This document shows, piece by piece, positions 31,294-41,400 of a DNA stretch of 64,000 nucleotides. Position 1 is the stretch's first letter; each line of letters begins with the position of its first letter. Origin of the DNA: Xenorhabdus lircayensis (GTDB lineage: Bacteria > Pseudomonadota > Gammaproteobacteria > Enterobacterales > Enterobacteriaceae); NCBI RefSeq assembly GCF_016306625.1, contig NZ_JACOII010000023.1, positions 17,152-81,151 on the forward strand, in the 5' to 3' direction. The notes under the pieces are model-generated. The model worked only from the letters and a program-made list of their open reading frames with translations, did no database searches and had not been told where the DNA came from. The position numbers and the translations under genes are program-made.

Positions 31294-33276
31294 TTAAAAA
31301 TCATAATTAATGCCGATATTGTAACGGCGGCCGTCGAGGACTGCATCATGGGTTTTCTCGGTGACTCGCTTGTCAAAGACGTTGTAGACACCACCTAACA
31401 GACGCAAATCTTTCGTCAAGTTATAGGTCATTCCCAAATCTACGAAAGTGTAAGATGGAGTACCATTTTTCACACCAGAACGATATACATAATTGGTTGA
31501 TTTACTTCTAAAATTAATGCGAGTCCACACTTCCATTTCTGGTAGTGTCTGCCAGTTTAAGGTGGCGTTGGCCATATGTTTTGGCATTTTATTCAACGCC
31601 TGACCTTTATACTTACCGCTTTTCTGCTCTGATTCGGTATAAGTATAATTTGCAGCTAAGGACACGCTTTCTACGATCCCCCAGTTCATTGTAGCTTCTA
31701 TACCACGTACATTGGCTTTATCCAAGTTTTCACGCTTGTTAATAAAGTCGTAAGTGGCATCACCGACTGGTTTACATGGATTGTCAGTATCTTTATTACA
31801 AAATACAACTTCCGTGATCTTGTCTTTAAAATCTGTATTAAAGACCGTTACACCACTGGTAAAGTTGTCTTGGTTATTCCAAATAACGCTAATTTCTTCA
31901 CTGACACTTTTCTCTGGTTTTAGGTCTGGGTTTCCTATAATCATACCCTTAGTAAACCTACCACCAGTCGTCTGCCCCCAATTAGGAGAAACTTGTCTCA
32001 ACTCCGGTGAACGATAACCAGTAGAAACACCACCTTTGACTGTCCACTGTTCATCAATATGCCATACACCATATAAGCGAGGCGTCCAATGCGCACCAAA
32101 GTTTTCATCTTTATCTAATCGAATGCCGCTCGTCAAGGCAAAATCATTGGTCATTTGCCACTCATCTTCTGCAAATAATGCCCAACTCCAACGAGTTAAT
32201 TTGTCAACACCTTTTGCTGAATCCAATTTATTACTAGTATCTCGTAAATCTTCATAACGATACTGTCCTCCTACACTTAATGTATTATCATCCAACATAA
32301 AGGTAGTTTGGTTATTGAAAATTGTATCGTTATTTTTCATTTCACGTTCAGGATTACGTGATTCATCTCGCTGAATATAAGAAGTCACTGTGCCAAAGTC
32401 ATAAATACCATTATGGGTAATCGAATAGTTATTACGCTTATAGCGGCTTGTATCATCTTGGCAAGATTTTGGCTGACAATCACGAGTCTTACCAATCGTT
32501 GAATCACGATCTTGCTCATAGCGCCCAACTTCAAAATCAAAGCTATTTTGTTCATTTGGTGTCAGAGAGAAAGTCGCTGCACCATTACGCATTTCTTGTT
32601 TTCTAAATCCACCAAGAAACTTATCTTCGTTACGATGAGAGAACAAACCATTCACTTTCAGTCCCAGCAATCCATCAATCAATGGCCCCGCGGCATAAGC
32701 GCTAGTCTGATAGCTATTACCAGAATTTTTACGCTCGTTCAACGTAGTATCTGCACGCAAGCTGACATGCCATTCTTTCTGTACCTTACGGGTAATGATA
32801 TTAATAACGCCGCCCATAGCATCAGAGCCATAGAGAGAAGACATTGGCCCACGTACAACTTCAACACGTTCAATTGCTGCCAATGGCGGCATCCATCCCT
32901 GCTCAATCCCTGAACCATCGCTGTTTGGGCGAGTACTGCGGGTATCAACACGCTTACCATCAATCAGGATCATGGTATATTTTGAGGCCATACCACGAAT
33001 ACTGATATCACTGCTGCTACCACCATCCGTAACAACCACGCCCGGCACATCTTTCAATGCATCCGTTACATCACGGTAAGCTTTAGTTTCTAACTGCTCA
33101 CGGCTAACGACTGAAATAGAAGCAGGCGCATCTTCAATCTTTTGCTGGAAACCCGCAGCAGTGGTGACAACAATTTTATCTTCGCCATTATTGGCAGCAT
33201 TCGCAGCCAAAACAGTGCTGGATGAAATAGCGGCAATAATGCCTAATACGATCTTTTTCTTTGCAAAAACAACCAT
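31294..33276 (-). CDS. TonB-dependent siderophore receptor (CirA/FepA-like)
   Basis: Outer-membrane gated channel, most likely for an iron-catecholate type siderophore; the exact ligand cannot be read from sequence. Signal peptide (residues 1-24), TonB box DKIVVTTA, plug domain with SIRGMASKYTMILIDGKRV and EVVRGPMSSLYGSDAMGGVINI, then a 22-strand barrel ending in GINYDF with terminal Phe. NPDLKPEKS is the hallmark of the CirA/FepA/IrgA group. Two close Cys pairs in extracellular loops could form disulfides. 660 residues. GGAG lies nine bases before the ATG. It is downstream of an ABC importer on the same strand, separated by a hairpin. Confidence 0.9.
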   Translation of the reverse strand: MVVFAKKKIVLGIIAAISSSTVLAANAANNGEDKIVVTTAAGFQQKIEDAPASISVVSREQLETKAYRDVTDALKDVPGVVVTDGGSSSDISIRGMASKYTMILIDGKRVDTRSTRPNSDGSGIEQGWMPPLAAIERVEVVRGPMSSLYGSDAMGGVINIITRKVQKEWHVSLRADTTLNERKNSGNSYQTSAYAAGPLIDGLLGLKVNGLFSHRNEDKFLGGFRKQEMRNGAATFSLTPNEQNSFDFEVGRYEQDRDSTIGKTRDCQPKSCQDDTSRYKRNNYSITHNGIYDFGTVTSYIQRDESRNPEREMKNNDTIFNNQTTFMLDDNTLSVGGQYRYEDLRDTSNKLDSAKGVDKLTRWSWALFAEDEWQMTNDFALTSGIRLDKDENFGAHWTPRLYGVWHIDEQWTVKGGVSTGYRSPELRQVSPNWGQTTGGRFTKGMIIGNPDLKPEKSVSEEISVIWNNQDNFTSGVTVFNTDFKDKITEVVFCNKDTDNPCKPVGDATYDFINKRENLDKANVRGIEATMNWGIVESVSLAANYTYTESEQKSGKYKGQALNKMPKHMANATLNWQTLPEMEVWTRINFRSKSTNYVYRSGVKNGTPSYTFVDLGMTYNLTKDLRLLGGVYNVFDKRVTEKTHDAVLDGRRYNIGINYDF

Positions 33277-33349
33277 TCCCGATTCTCCAAAAGGTAGAAT
33301 AGAATTATTTAAATTAATTAATACGGATAACCGACATACGCCCGCAGCA

Positions 33350-33371
33350 CAGGGATAATGATTTATCCCTG
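33350..33371. promoter_or_regulatory. Hairpin between the ABC importer and receptor genes
   Basis: CAGGGATAA (33350-33358) and TTATCCCTG (33363-33371) form a 9-bp stem. No T-run follows on the minus strand, so it is more likely an mRNA-processing or stabilising element, or a partial terminator, than a full terminator. Confidence 0.5.
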
Positions 33372-33434
33372 TCAGTGTTATATTTATTAAATTACACTTT
33401 AATTTTATTAAGGCATTTTATGTCTTTTATTATT

Positions 33435-34223
33435 CTAACTCGCTAATTCTGCCACCAAACCATCAATTAATACTTGTGGTACGCCCTGAGAACAACGTTC
33501 AATTCGGCCTTTAATTCCATAAACCTCGGCCAAACTATCTGACGTGATAACCTGTTCTGGTATACCTTCGGAGATTAATTCACCTTTCTTTAGCATTAAT
33601 ACATGGTCACCATGACGCAATGCGATATTAATATCATGAACAACGACAATCGTTATAATATTACGACGACGCGTTTCACGTGCAACTAAATCCATAACGT
33701 GGTACTGATAATTTAAATCCAGAGCACTTAATGGTTCATCTAATAATAATAGAGTCGGACGCCGAATTAATGATTGAGCTAACCCAACCAACTGTTTCTG
33801 ACCACCTGATAGTTGATCTAGATAACTGAGGGCTAAATGATCAATACCAAGTTGGCGCAACAGCTCCATGACTTCTTGCTCACATTGGCGACTACTCACA
33901 CTGCCCGATGCTCGTTGAGCAACAATCACAGATTCCAGCACATGAAGATGAACACCCGCCGGTAATGATTGTGGCAGATAAACCACGTTCTGAGCACGCT
34001 GGGCAAAATTCATTTGCATCAAATCTTGCCCATCCAGCAAGATTTCACCACTGGCTTTATTCAAACCCGCCAGCGCACGCATAAGTGTGGATTTTCCGCA
34101 ACCATTAGGCCCCAACAATACGGTGATTTGACCACGCGGCAATGACTTAACATCCAGATTTTCAATTACAGGATGCTTCGGATACCCTGTCGTTAAACAA
34201 TTTATTTTTAGTCCCTGACTCAT
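33435..34223 (-). CDS. Iron-siderophore ABC transporter, ATP-binding protein
   Basis: Powers import of ferric siderophore through the partner permease. Walker A GPNGCGKST (about residues 38-46), signature LSGGQKQ, Walker B LLLLDEPLSALD, and the switch His in VVVHD are all present. FepC/FecE/FhuC type, 262 residues. Its start overlaps the permease stop by four bases (34220-34223), indicating translational coupling. Likely order of transcription is binding protein, permease, ATPase, receptor. A Yersinia YiuABC-like system is one possible orthologue, untested. Confidence 0.92.
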   Translation of the reverse strand: MSQGLKINCLTTGYPKHPVIENLDVKSLPRGQITVLLGPNGCGKSTLMRALAGLNKASGEILLDGQDLMQMNFAQRAQNVVYLPQSLPAGVHLHVLESVIVAQRASGSVSSRQCEQEVMELLRQLGIDHLALSYLDQLSGGQKQLVGLAQSLIRRPTLLLLDEPLSALDLNYQYHVMDLVARETRRRNIITIVVVHDINIALRHGDHVLMLKKGELISEGIPEQVITSDSLAEVYGIKGRIERCSQGVPQVLIDGLVAELAS

Positions 34224-35305
34224 ACATTCCCCCTATGGCGTAAAACTATGCTAAGGAAGAAAGGCACTCCAACCAAGGATGTTACAATCCCCACTGGTAT
34301 GATGACGCCCGGAATCAGATTCTTGGAAGTGATGGAAGCCATTGACAAAACCAATGCGCCAATCAGCGCACTCGCAGGCAGAAAGAAACGGTGATCTTCA
34401 CCAAACATCATTCTGGCGATATGAGGAGCTACTAATCCAATAAAAGCAATGGGGCCAACAAACGCGACCGCTAATGCAGTTAGGATACTGATACGCAACA
34501 ACGTCCCCAAACGAAGACGGCTGATATTGATTCCAAAACTAGTTGCACGATCTTCTCCCAGACGCAACGCTGTCAATTTCCAAGAGTTCGACATTGAAAT
34601 AGGCATCATAACGGAAAAAACTAACATCATGATGCCCAATTTTTCCCACGTCGCTCTGGAAAGACTACCCATCGTCCAGAAAACCAGCCCTTGTAAGGTG
34701 TCTTCTGTGGCAATAAATTGCATCATTGAAACCAGTGCTTCAAAGGTAAACACCATCGCAATGCCGAACAATACAACGCCTGAGGTTGCCACTCTTGTCC
34801 AGCGAGTGATGCCATCAAGCATCAAGGCAGCCAGTAATGCAAAGAGAAAAGCGTTTGCGGAGATGAACCACTGATCCGGTATTCCAGGAATACCGATTCC
34901 AAGCACAATCGCCAATGCCGCACCAAAAGAAGCGGCATTGGAGACACCCAAAGTAAATGGGCTGGCTAGCGGGTTATTCAGGATTGTCTGCATTTCAGCG
35001 CCGGCCAGCCCAAGTGACAAGCCGACCACTACCGCCATCAGGGCGTAGGGTAATCGAATATCCCAAACAATCACCCGTGTTGATGCGTTAACACTTTCTG
35101 GTGCAACCAGTGTTTGCCAAAGGGTTTGTAGCGATAACCCTGATGGCCCCATTGTAAAATCCAATACAACAGAGGTGCCAATAACAAAAACGATGAACAA
35201 TATCCATGCAATACGTCGACGCAGGATATGACGATAGTGTGCTTTTATATCGCACTCACTCAATTGCTGTTTCACCATTGGCATAGGCTCGGTAGTGACA
35301 CTCAT
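34220..35305 (-). CDS. Iron-siderophore ABC transporter, FecCD-type permease
   Basis: Integral membrane component forming the channel, probably as a homodimer because only one permease gene is present. About 9-10 hydrophobic helices. The FecCD family segments LGLAGAEMQTILNNPLA and GPIAFIGLVAPHIARM, the loop contacting the ATPase, are clear. 361 residues. Located 19 bases after the binding-protein gene. Confidence 0.92.
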   Translation of the reverse strand: MSVTTEPMPMVKQQLSECDIKAHYRHILRRRIAWILFIVFVIGTSVVLDFTMGPSGLSLQTLWQTLVAPESVNASTRVIVWDIRLPYALMAVVVGLSLGLAGAEMQTILNNPLASPFTLGVSNAASFGAALAIVLGIGIPGIPDQWFISANAFLFALLAALMLDGITRWTRVATSGVVLFGIAMVFTFEALVSMMQFIATEDTLQGLVFWTMGSLSRATWEKLGIMMLVFSVMMPISMSNSWKLTALRLGEDRATSFGINISRLRLGTLLRISILTALAVAFVGPIAFIGLVAPHIARMMFGEDHRFFLPASALIGALVLSMASITSKNLIPGVIIPVGIVTSLVGVPFFLSIVLRHRGNV

Positions 35306-35324
35306 TTTTATTACCCGTTACTGC

Positions 35325-36476
35325 TTATTTTTCACTAACCCAATACGTACCTGCTGGTTCAACAGCCAAGAATTTATTGTGAAGCTCTTTCAATGTTTGT
35401 TGCGGATCTAAATCAGCAAATTTTTCAGGGTAAAACCATTTTGCAAAAACTTGCGTAACAACAACATTATAAGGAGAGTTGTAGTAATGATGCCAAATAG
35501 CATGGCTACGACCTTCCTTCACGGCAGTTAAGGTATTGATGCCTTTACGCTCAGTGATAGCTTTCAGGCTAGCACGAGCAATATCAGCAGAAGTTTGGGC
35601 TCCCATGTGGACCCCTTCACTTTTCTCACCCGGATTTTGTGCACCACTTCCTATATAAATATAAGGATCTTCGGCAATCACTTTTTCCAGATTCATTGTT
35701 CCCAATGGAGATGGCAATACATCTCTGGCGATGTTTTTACCGCCAGCCAAGTCAATGAAATTCCCCATATTACCGTTACCCGCCGTACCACAGCAATCTT
35801 CGCTGGAACCCGCTATTAGCTCAATAAATACGGAAGGTTTCTGAGCATGTGGTATACGGTCAGTAATATCAGTCACTATTTTCTGATTTTTTTCATAAAA
35901 ATCAGCATAAGCATTAGCCTGCTCTTCACGGTGCAGGACTTTGCCCAGCATACGGATGCTAGGTAATGTGTTTTTTAGAGGGTCGTTGCGGAAATCGACA
36001 AAAACAACAGGAACACCAGCTTTTTCCAACTGCTTCACCAGCTCACTATTCTTTCCTGGACCGTGTCCAGACAGACCAAAAATAGCGACATCAGGATTAA
36101 GTGTCAGTACTTTTTCGGCACTGACACTATCAGCACTAGTATTGCCAATTAGAGGAATATTATCGATTTCAGGGAATTTAGCTTTATAGATAGCGTAAGT
36201 TTGTGGATCCAGTTTACGGAAATCACCTTGCCAGCCAGCAATACGAGCCAGAGGTTTGCCCCCTTCTAAGATTGCGATAGAATGGAATAGACGACCTTCA
36301 CCCAACAAGATACGATTGACTTTCTCAGGCACCTCAACAGTACGCCCAGCAACATCAGTGACTGTTTCAGCCCAAGATGCAAAACTTGCCATCATAGCGG
36401 AGCCTGCCATTAGACTGATACTCATACTCTTCACGACTGCTCGAAATACAAACTTCACTTTGGTTAGCCTCTTCAT
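35325..36476 (-). CDS. Iron-siderophore ABC transporter, periplasmic binding protein
   Basis: Captures the ferric siderophore in the periplasm. Signal peptide with hydrophobic core and SWAET cleavage region (cleavage about residue 36). TroA/FepB-type binding fold: VTDVAGRTVEVPEKVNRIL at the mature N-terminus and the repeated Rossmann-like lobes. No lipobox. 383 residues. First gene of the uptake operon; a possible Fur site lies 35 bases upstream of the start codon. Confidence 0.88.
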   Translation of the reverse strand: MKRLTKVKFVFRAVVKSMSISLMAGSAMMASFASWAETVTDVAGRTVEVPEKVNRILLGEGRLFHSIAILEGGKPLARIAGWQGDFRKLDPQTYAIYKAKFPEIDNIPLIGNTSADSVSAEKVLTLNPDVAIFGLSGHGPGKNSELVKQLEKAGVPVVFVDFRNDPLKNTLPSIRMLGKVLHREEQANAYADFYEKNQKIVTDITDRIPHAQKPSVFIELIAGSSEDCCGTAGNGNMGNFIDLAGGKNIARDVLPSPLGTMNLEKVIAEDPYIYIGSGAQNPGEKSEGVHMGAQTSADIARASLKAITERKGINTLTAVKEGRSHAIWHHYYNSPYNVVVTQVFAKWFYPEKFADLDPQQTLKELHNKFLAVEPAGTYWVSEK

Positions 36477-36510
36477 TCATGCAACAATTGTGACGCTAAC
36501 AATAAAGCAA

Positions 36511-36524
36511 ATAAGAATACTTAT
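36511..36524. promoter_or_regulatory. Possible Fur box upstream of the iron-uptake operon
   Basis: ATAAG-AATA-CTTAT is a perfect 5-bp inverted repeat with the A/T-rich, GATAAG-like arms expected of Fur sites. It lies 35-48 bases upstream of the binding-protein start codon. The match to the full 19-bp Fur consensus is imperfect, so this is tentative. Confidence 0.4.
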
Positions 36525-36590
36525 CAATGCGATTGGATTAGTATATCCAAAATTTACTGTATATTTTCTTTTCCTAACCCCATGGAAAAT

Positions 36591-36628
36591 AAAAACTGCC
36601 AATTCCATTACAGAACAGGCAGCTTTTT
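36591..36628. terminator. Bidirectional terminator downstream of lysP
   Basis: AAACTGCC (36593-36600) and GGCAGCTTT flank a 17-base loop, with A-runs on the left and T-runs on the right, giving T tracts on both strands. It separates lysP from the iron-uptake operon. Confidence 0.65.
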
Positions 36629-36693
36629 GTAAAATAAATGCAATAATACATTAATCAACAAATATCAATTTATCGATATTTATTAACAAATCA

Positions 36694-38178
36694 TTATTTA
36701 TCAGTATATTTAAATACTGGAAATTCCATCTCACTGTATTTAACAAAACAAGTTTTCTTTTTCAGTTTGTACCCAAACCAAATGATTAGGAATACCGGAA
36801 TGCCAATGTAAGTCGCAATAACTCCGTACCAATCAATCTTATCTTGCAGAAACGCCTGATAGTTCTGCCCCAATGTAATCACCAGACACAAAATAAAGGC
36901 AAAAATTGGCCCGATAGGGAAGAAACCGGAGCGATATGGCAGACTATTCAGATCCAGACCTCGTGCAACATAGCCTTTACGGAAGCGGTAATGACTAATT
37001 GCAATCCCTAGCCATGCAATAAACCCAGTCATCCCTGAAGTATTCAATAACCACAGATATACCGTTTGATTTCCAAACATGGAGCTGAGGAAACACAATC
37101 CCGCTACCACGGTTGTAGCATAAAGCGCATTACGTGGAACGCCGCCTTTCGACAAGTGACCAAAAATTTTCGGCGCTTTACCTTCCCTCGCCAATGTGAA
37201 TAGCATACGGGTAGAAGCATACATTCCCGAATTTCCCGCTGAAAGCACAGCGGTCAATATCACCGCATTCATTATCACGGCCGCTGACAACAGCCCCGCA
37301 TTTTCAAATACCAGTGTGAATGGACTAACACTGATATCTTTCACCCCATTACGCAATAAGCTGGGATCAGTATAAGGAACAATCAGACTGATGATTAAAA
37401 TAGCAAACACGTAAAACAATAGGATACGCCAGAATACTTTACGTACAGCACGAGGGATATTTTTTGCCGGATCTTTAGATTCTCCTGCGGTAATACCAAT
37501 CAGTTCGGTCCCCTGAAAAGAAAAACCGACAATCATTGCCACCCCAATCATGGCTGCGAAACCGCCCGCGAAGGGTGCATCACCGACTTCCCAGTTATGC
37601 CAGCCTGCACCCTCGGCACCTTTCATAATGCCGACGATCATTAAAATACCGACAATAATGAAAACAATCACCGTAGTGACTTTGATCAAGGAGAACCAAT
37701 ATTCTGCTTCACCAAAGCCTTTGACTGAGATGAAATTCAACAGGAAAACCAAGCCAAGGAACAGCGCACTCCATATCCAGCCAGGAACATCATTAAACCA
37801 ATAGCCCATGACCAATTGTGCGGCGACAAGGTCAACAGCAATCGTCACCGCCCAGTTGTACCAGTAGTTCCACCCCAGCGCGAAGCCAAAGCCTTCATCA
37901 ACATATTTAGAACCATAGGTTGAAAATGACCCTGAAACTGGCATGTACGCAGCCAACTCGCCCAAGCTGGTCATCAGGAAATAGACCATTAGGCCAATTA
38001 ATACATAGGAAAGTAAGGCCCCACCAGGACCAGCCTGAGAAATCGTTGCACCAGAAGCAACGAATAACCCCGTACCAATTGAGCCACCTATGGCAATCAT
38101 TGCCATATGTCGTGCTTTTAATTCACGGCGCAGGGTTGGTGGAACCTGATCCCGTGGCGTACATTGTTCTTGAGACAT
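36694..38178 (-). CDS. lysP: Lysine-specific permease LysP
   Basis: Proton-coupled lysine importer of the APC superfamily; in E. coli it also controls the acid sensor CadC. Nearly collinear with E. coli LysP: RRELKARHMAMIAIGGSIG at the start, ATISQAGPGGALLSYVL, GFGFALGWNYWYNW, and SGMTGFIAWLGIAISHYRFR. 494 residues, twelve hydrophobic helices. The lysP-yeiE-yeiH-nfo order is the same as in E. coli. Confidence 0.97.
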   Translation of the reverse strand: MSQEQCTPRDQVPPTLRRELKARHMAMIAIGGSIGTGLFVASGATISQAGPGGALLSYVLIGLMVYFLMTSLGELAAYMPVSGSFSTYGSKYVDEGFGFALGWNYWYNWAVTIAVDLVAAQLVMGYWFNDVPGWIWSALFLGLVFLLNFISVKGFGEAEYWFSLIKVTTVIVFIIVGILMIVGIMKGAEGAGWHNWEVGDAPFAGGFAAMIGVAMIVGFSFQGTELIGITAGESKDPAKNIPRAVRKVFWRILLFYVFAILIISLIVPYTDPSLLRNGVKDISVSPFTLVFENAGLLSAAVIMNAVILTAVLSAGNSGMYASTRMLFTLAREGKAPKIFGHLSKGGVPRNALYATTVVAGLCFLSSMFGNQTVYLWLLNTSGMTGFIAWLGIAISHYRFRKGYVARGLDLNSLPYRSGFFPIGPIFAFILCLVITLGQNYQAFLQDKIDWYGVIATYIGIPVFLIIWFGYKLKKKTCFVKYSEMEFPVFKYTDK

Positions 38179-38317
38179 TCTGTTCCTATATTATTAAATA
38201 ATATCTTTAACGCAGAATTGTAACAAATCCTCGTCTCCAGAATAGCGGCTATTCGTGGTTATAAGATACCTTCATAATCCATAGCCAATTATTAGCTATA
38301 CGATTATATCCTCAATA

Positions 38318-39181
38318 TTAGTTACAATAACTCAGTAACTTCTGTAACGCGTTGGACATATGTTTCTGGCGATGGTAAATCAGGTACAGAGTGCGACTGA
38401 GACTAAGCTCAGGGATCACAAGTTCCGTTAATGTCCCATTTTTCAACTGTTCTTGGACGACTCGTCGGGAAAGGCAACTGATCCCCATTCCATATTGGAC
38501 GGCATGTTTGATGGCTTCCGAATTTCCCAGCTCCATCGCGATATTGAATCGAGGCATTTGTGAAAATAAAAGATGATCCAGAACTTCCCTTGTTCCTGAA
38601 CCTTTTTCTCTCAATATCCAGGGTGCTTTAATCAGATCCTCCACATTAAGGTCATGATGTAACAATGGGCTTTCTGGTGAGGAGAAGATGATCAACTCAT
38701 CTTTCATCCAGGGTTGTGTGATCAATTCAGGATCATGACACAGACCTTCAATCAGCCCCAAATCAACACGAAATTCCACAACGGCCTTTATGACATCTTG
38801 GGTATTGCTGATATTCAATTCCAATGGTGTATCAGGGTAATCTTGACGATATTTCGCGAGCATTTTAGGCAACATATAATTACCAATCGTGCTACTGGCC
38901 GCTAATCGTAATGCCCCCAGTTCAAGTTTGAAAAGCTGTTCCACTTCGCCAGCCTGTTCAAGCAATGCCAATGCCTTGGGATAGAGCAAACGCCCGTGTT
39001 CATTGGTAACCAGCCGCTTTCCTACCCTATCAAACAACTTTACTCCTAACTGCCCTTCGAGATCCGTCAGTGAAGCACTCACCGCAGATTGTGATAACGC
39101 TAATTGCTGAGAAGCCTGTGTCGTTGAACCACTTTTCAGAACTTCTGCAAAAATCTCCAGTTGTCTCAGAGTGATACGCAT
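38318..39181 (-). CDS. yeiE: LysR-type transcriptional regulator YeiE
   Basis: LysR-family regulator with an N-terminal winged helix-turn-helix (residues about 1-60: [31 protein letters not shown]... region) and a C-terminal effector-binding domain. YeiE in E. coli/Salmonella has been linked to iron homeostasis and sulfite response. 287 residues. Divergent from yeiH, which is the expected target, and upstream of lysP. Confidence 0.93.
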   Translation of the reverse strand: MRITLRQLEIFAEVLKSGSTTQASQQLALSQSAVSASLTDLEGQLGVKLFDRVGKRLVTNEHGRLLYPKALALLEQAGEVEQLFKLELGALRLAASSTIGNYMLPKMLAKYRQDYPDTPLELNISNTQDVIKAVVEFRVDLGLIEGLCHDPELITQPWMKDELIIFSSPESPLLHHDLNVEDLIKAPWILREKGSGTREVLDHLLFSQMPRFNIAMELGNSEAIKHAVQYGMGISCLSRRVVQEQLKNGTLTELVIPELSLSRTLYLIYHRQKHMSNALQKLLSYCN

Positions 39182-39369
39182 ATGGCCTCACGGGAAGTAA
39201 AATAAAATAGAAAGGTAGTCTTGATTTTAGACAGTATTATGCAACTTAACAAAAGTCGCACTTAATTAATCCATTTAACTGGTTATATATATAAATACTA
39301 TAAATTTTATTGATTTTAAAATCCTCTATATGCTTATTTCTAAAATGTATAAGCTATAGAGTAGCCGCA

Positions 39370-40449
39370 ATGTCCGAAAATCAACTGGGAAAATTTACAA
39401 AGTCCCACCAACATGCAGTATTAAAACTCATTCCCGGGGTCATATTAGCCTCAGCCCTGACTATGCTCTCTATCTATATCGGTAGTATTCCGTGGTTTAT
39501 AAATATGGGATTGGGTGTTCTGACGCTTGCCATCCTATTGGGGATCATTGTCGGCAACACATTGTATCCTTTCTTAAAATCCGCTTGTGATAGTGGCATC
39601 CATTTCTCCAAACACTATCTACTCCGAACTGGCATCATTCTTTATGGTTTTCGGCTGACGTTCCAACAAATCACAGATGTTGGTGCAACTGGGATATTGA
39701 TCGATGTCATCATGCTTTCTTCGACTTTTTTTATCGCCTTATGGATCGGGCGCATTCTTTTTCGGCTGGATAGCCAAACCGTGATCCTGATTGGTGCAGG
39801 AAGCAGTATTTGTGGAGCCGCTGCTGTTATGGCAACAGAACCCGTTGTCAAAGCCTCTGCCAGCAAAGTCGCCGTGGCCGTCTCTACTGTGGTAATTTTT
39901 GGCACGCTCGCAATCTTCATCTATCCGTGGTTTTATCAGCTCAATGCCTATTACCAATGGCTTAACTTCTCCCAGGAAACATTTGGTATTTTCTCTGGCT
40001 CAACCGTTCATGAAGTCGCCCAAGTCGTTGCCATTGGACATACATTGGGAAATGATGCTGAAAATGCAGCCGTCATCAGCAAAATGATCCGCGTGATGCT
40101 ACTGGCACCATTTCTGTTGCTACTTTCTGGCTATATCAGTCGCATAGGAGCAAAAAGTGACAGCCCCCAAGAGACCCCCCCGATCACCATTCCGTGGTTT
40201 GCTGTGTTTTTTATTGTCACAGCAGGTTTCAACTCCTTTCATTTATTACCTGAATCCTTTGTTAACCATATCATTACCGCAGATACCATCATGCTAGCAA
40301 TGGCAATGGTTGCATTAGGCCTAACCACCCATATCAGCGCCATTCGTCAGGCTGGTATTAAACCCATTCTATTGGCACTGTGTTTGTTTATCTGGCTGAC
40401 GGTAGGAGGATTAATCATCAATCAAAGCATTCAACATTTATTGGGCTAA
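39370..40449 (+). CDS. yeiH: UPF0324 inner-membrane protein YeiH
   Basis: Predicted polytopic membrane protein with about ten helices, of the YeiH/UPF0324 family, possibly an anion or sulfite-related transporter under YeiE control. GAGSSICGAAAVMATEPVVKA and STVHEVAQVVAIGH are the family signatures. The ATG at 39370 (MSENQLG) gives 359 residues; the open frame extends 20 codons upstream without a ribosome binding site. Confidence 0.93.
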   Translation: MSENQLGKFTKSHQHAVLKLIPGVILASALTMLSIYIGSIPWFINMGLGVLTLAILLGIIVGNTLYPFLKSACDSGIHFSKHYLLRTGIILYGFRLTFQQITDVGATGILIDVIMLSSTFFIALWIGRILFRLDSQTVILIGAGSSICGAAAVMATEPVVKASASKVAVAVSTVVIFGTLAIFIYPWFYQLNAYYQWLNFSQETFGIFSGSTVHEVAQVVAIGHTLGNDAENAAVISKMIRVMLLAPFLLLLSGYISRIGAKSDSPQETPPITIPWFAVFFIVTAGFNSFHLLPESFVNHIITADTIMLAMAMVALGLTTHISAIRQAGIKPILLALCLFIWLTVGGLIINQSIQHLLG

Positions 40450-40557
40450 CTTAAAAAAATAAATGAGTTTGATCCTCAATTGAATGACTGTTTCTTACAG
40501 AAATTTTATCGGCAGGGTGAACAATGCCATAATAATAAAAAAACAGGAGGAAATAAT

Positions 40558-41400
40558 ATGAAATTTGTTGGAGCTCATGTGAGTGCTTCGGGTGGTGTTG
40601 ATCAGGCGGTGATCCGTGCCCATGAATTAAACGCAACGGCATTTGCCCTGTTTACGAAAAATCAGCGCCAGTGGCATGCCCCACCGTTATCGACGGATGT
40701 CATTGATAAATTCAAGGCGAACTGTGAACGTTACGGCTATGGTAGCCGACAAATTCTTCCCCATGACAGCTATCTGATCAATCTTGGTCACCCAGAAGCG
40801 GAAGCACTGGAAAAATCCCGTGCTGCATTTCTTGATGAAATGTATCGCTGTGAACAATTAGGTATCGATTTACTAAATTTTCACCCAGGAAGCCATCTCA
40901 ATAAAATCGACATTGATAAGTGTCTCGCCCGTATTGCAGAATCCATTAATATCGCTTTGGATAAAACACAAGACGTCACTGCTGTCATCGAAAACACTGC
41001 CGGACAAGGAACTAACCTTGGTTTTAAATTTGAACAACTGGCAGCAATCATTAACGGTGTCGAAGATAAAACGCGTGTTGGTGTCTGCATTGATACCTGC
41101 CATGCTTTCGCAGCAGGTTATGACTTGCGCACTGAAAAAGACTGCAACGAAACCTTCAAGGCATTCGATGACATTGTTGGGTTCAAGTATCTGAAAGCCA
41201 TGCATCTGAATGATGCCAAGAGCGAATTCTCCAGTCGCGTTGACCGGCATCATAGCCTTGGCGAAGGTAATATAGGCAAGACACCTTTCAGCTATATCAT
41301 GAAAGATGACCGCTTCAATGGCATTCCCTTAGTGCTTGAAACGATCAACCCAGATATTTGGGATCAAGAAATTGCCTGGCTAAAATCTCAGCAGAATTGA
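40558..41400 (+). CDS. nfo: Endonuclease IV
   Basis: Zinc-dependent apurinic/apyrimidinic endonuclease of base-excision repair. [14 protein letters not shown] at the N-terminus, ENTAGQG with a metal-binding Glu, [13 protein letters not shown] and [16 protein letters not shown] carry the trinuclear zinc ligands. AGGAGGA lies upstream of the ATG at 40558, giving 280 residues. Its stop codon directly abuts the stop of convergent fruK with no spacer. Confidence 0.97.
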   Translation: MKFVGAHVSASGGVDQAVIRAHELNATAFALFTKNQRQWHAPPLSTDVIDKFKANCERYGYGSRQILPHDSYLINLGHPEAEALEKSRAAFLDEMYRCEQLGIDLLNFHPGSHLNKIDIDKCLARIAESINIALDKTQDVTAVIENTAGQGTNLGFKFEQLAAIINGVEDKTRVGVCIDTCHAFAAGYDLRTEKDCNETFKAFDDIVGFKYLKAMHLNDAKSEFSSRVDRHHSLGEGNIGKTPFSYIMKDDRFNGIPLVLETINPDIWDQEIAWLKSQQN

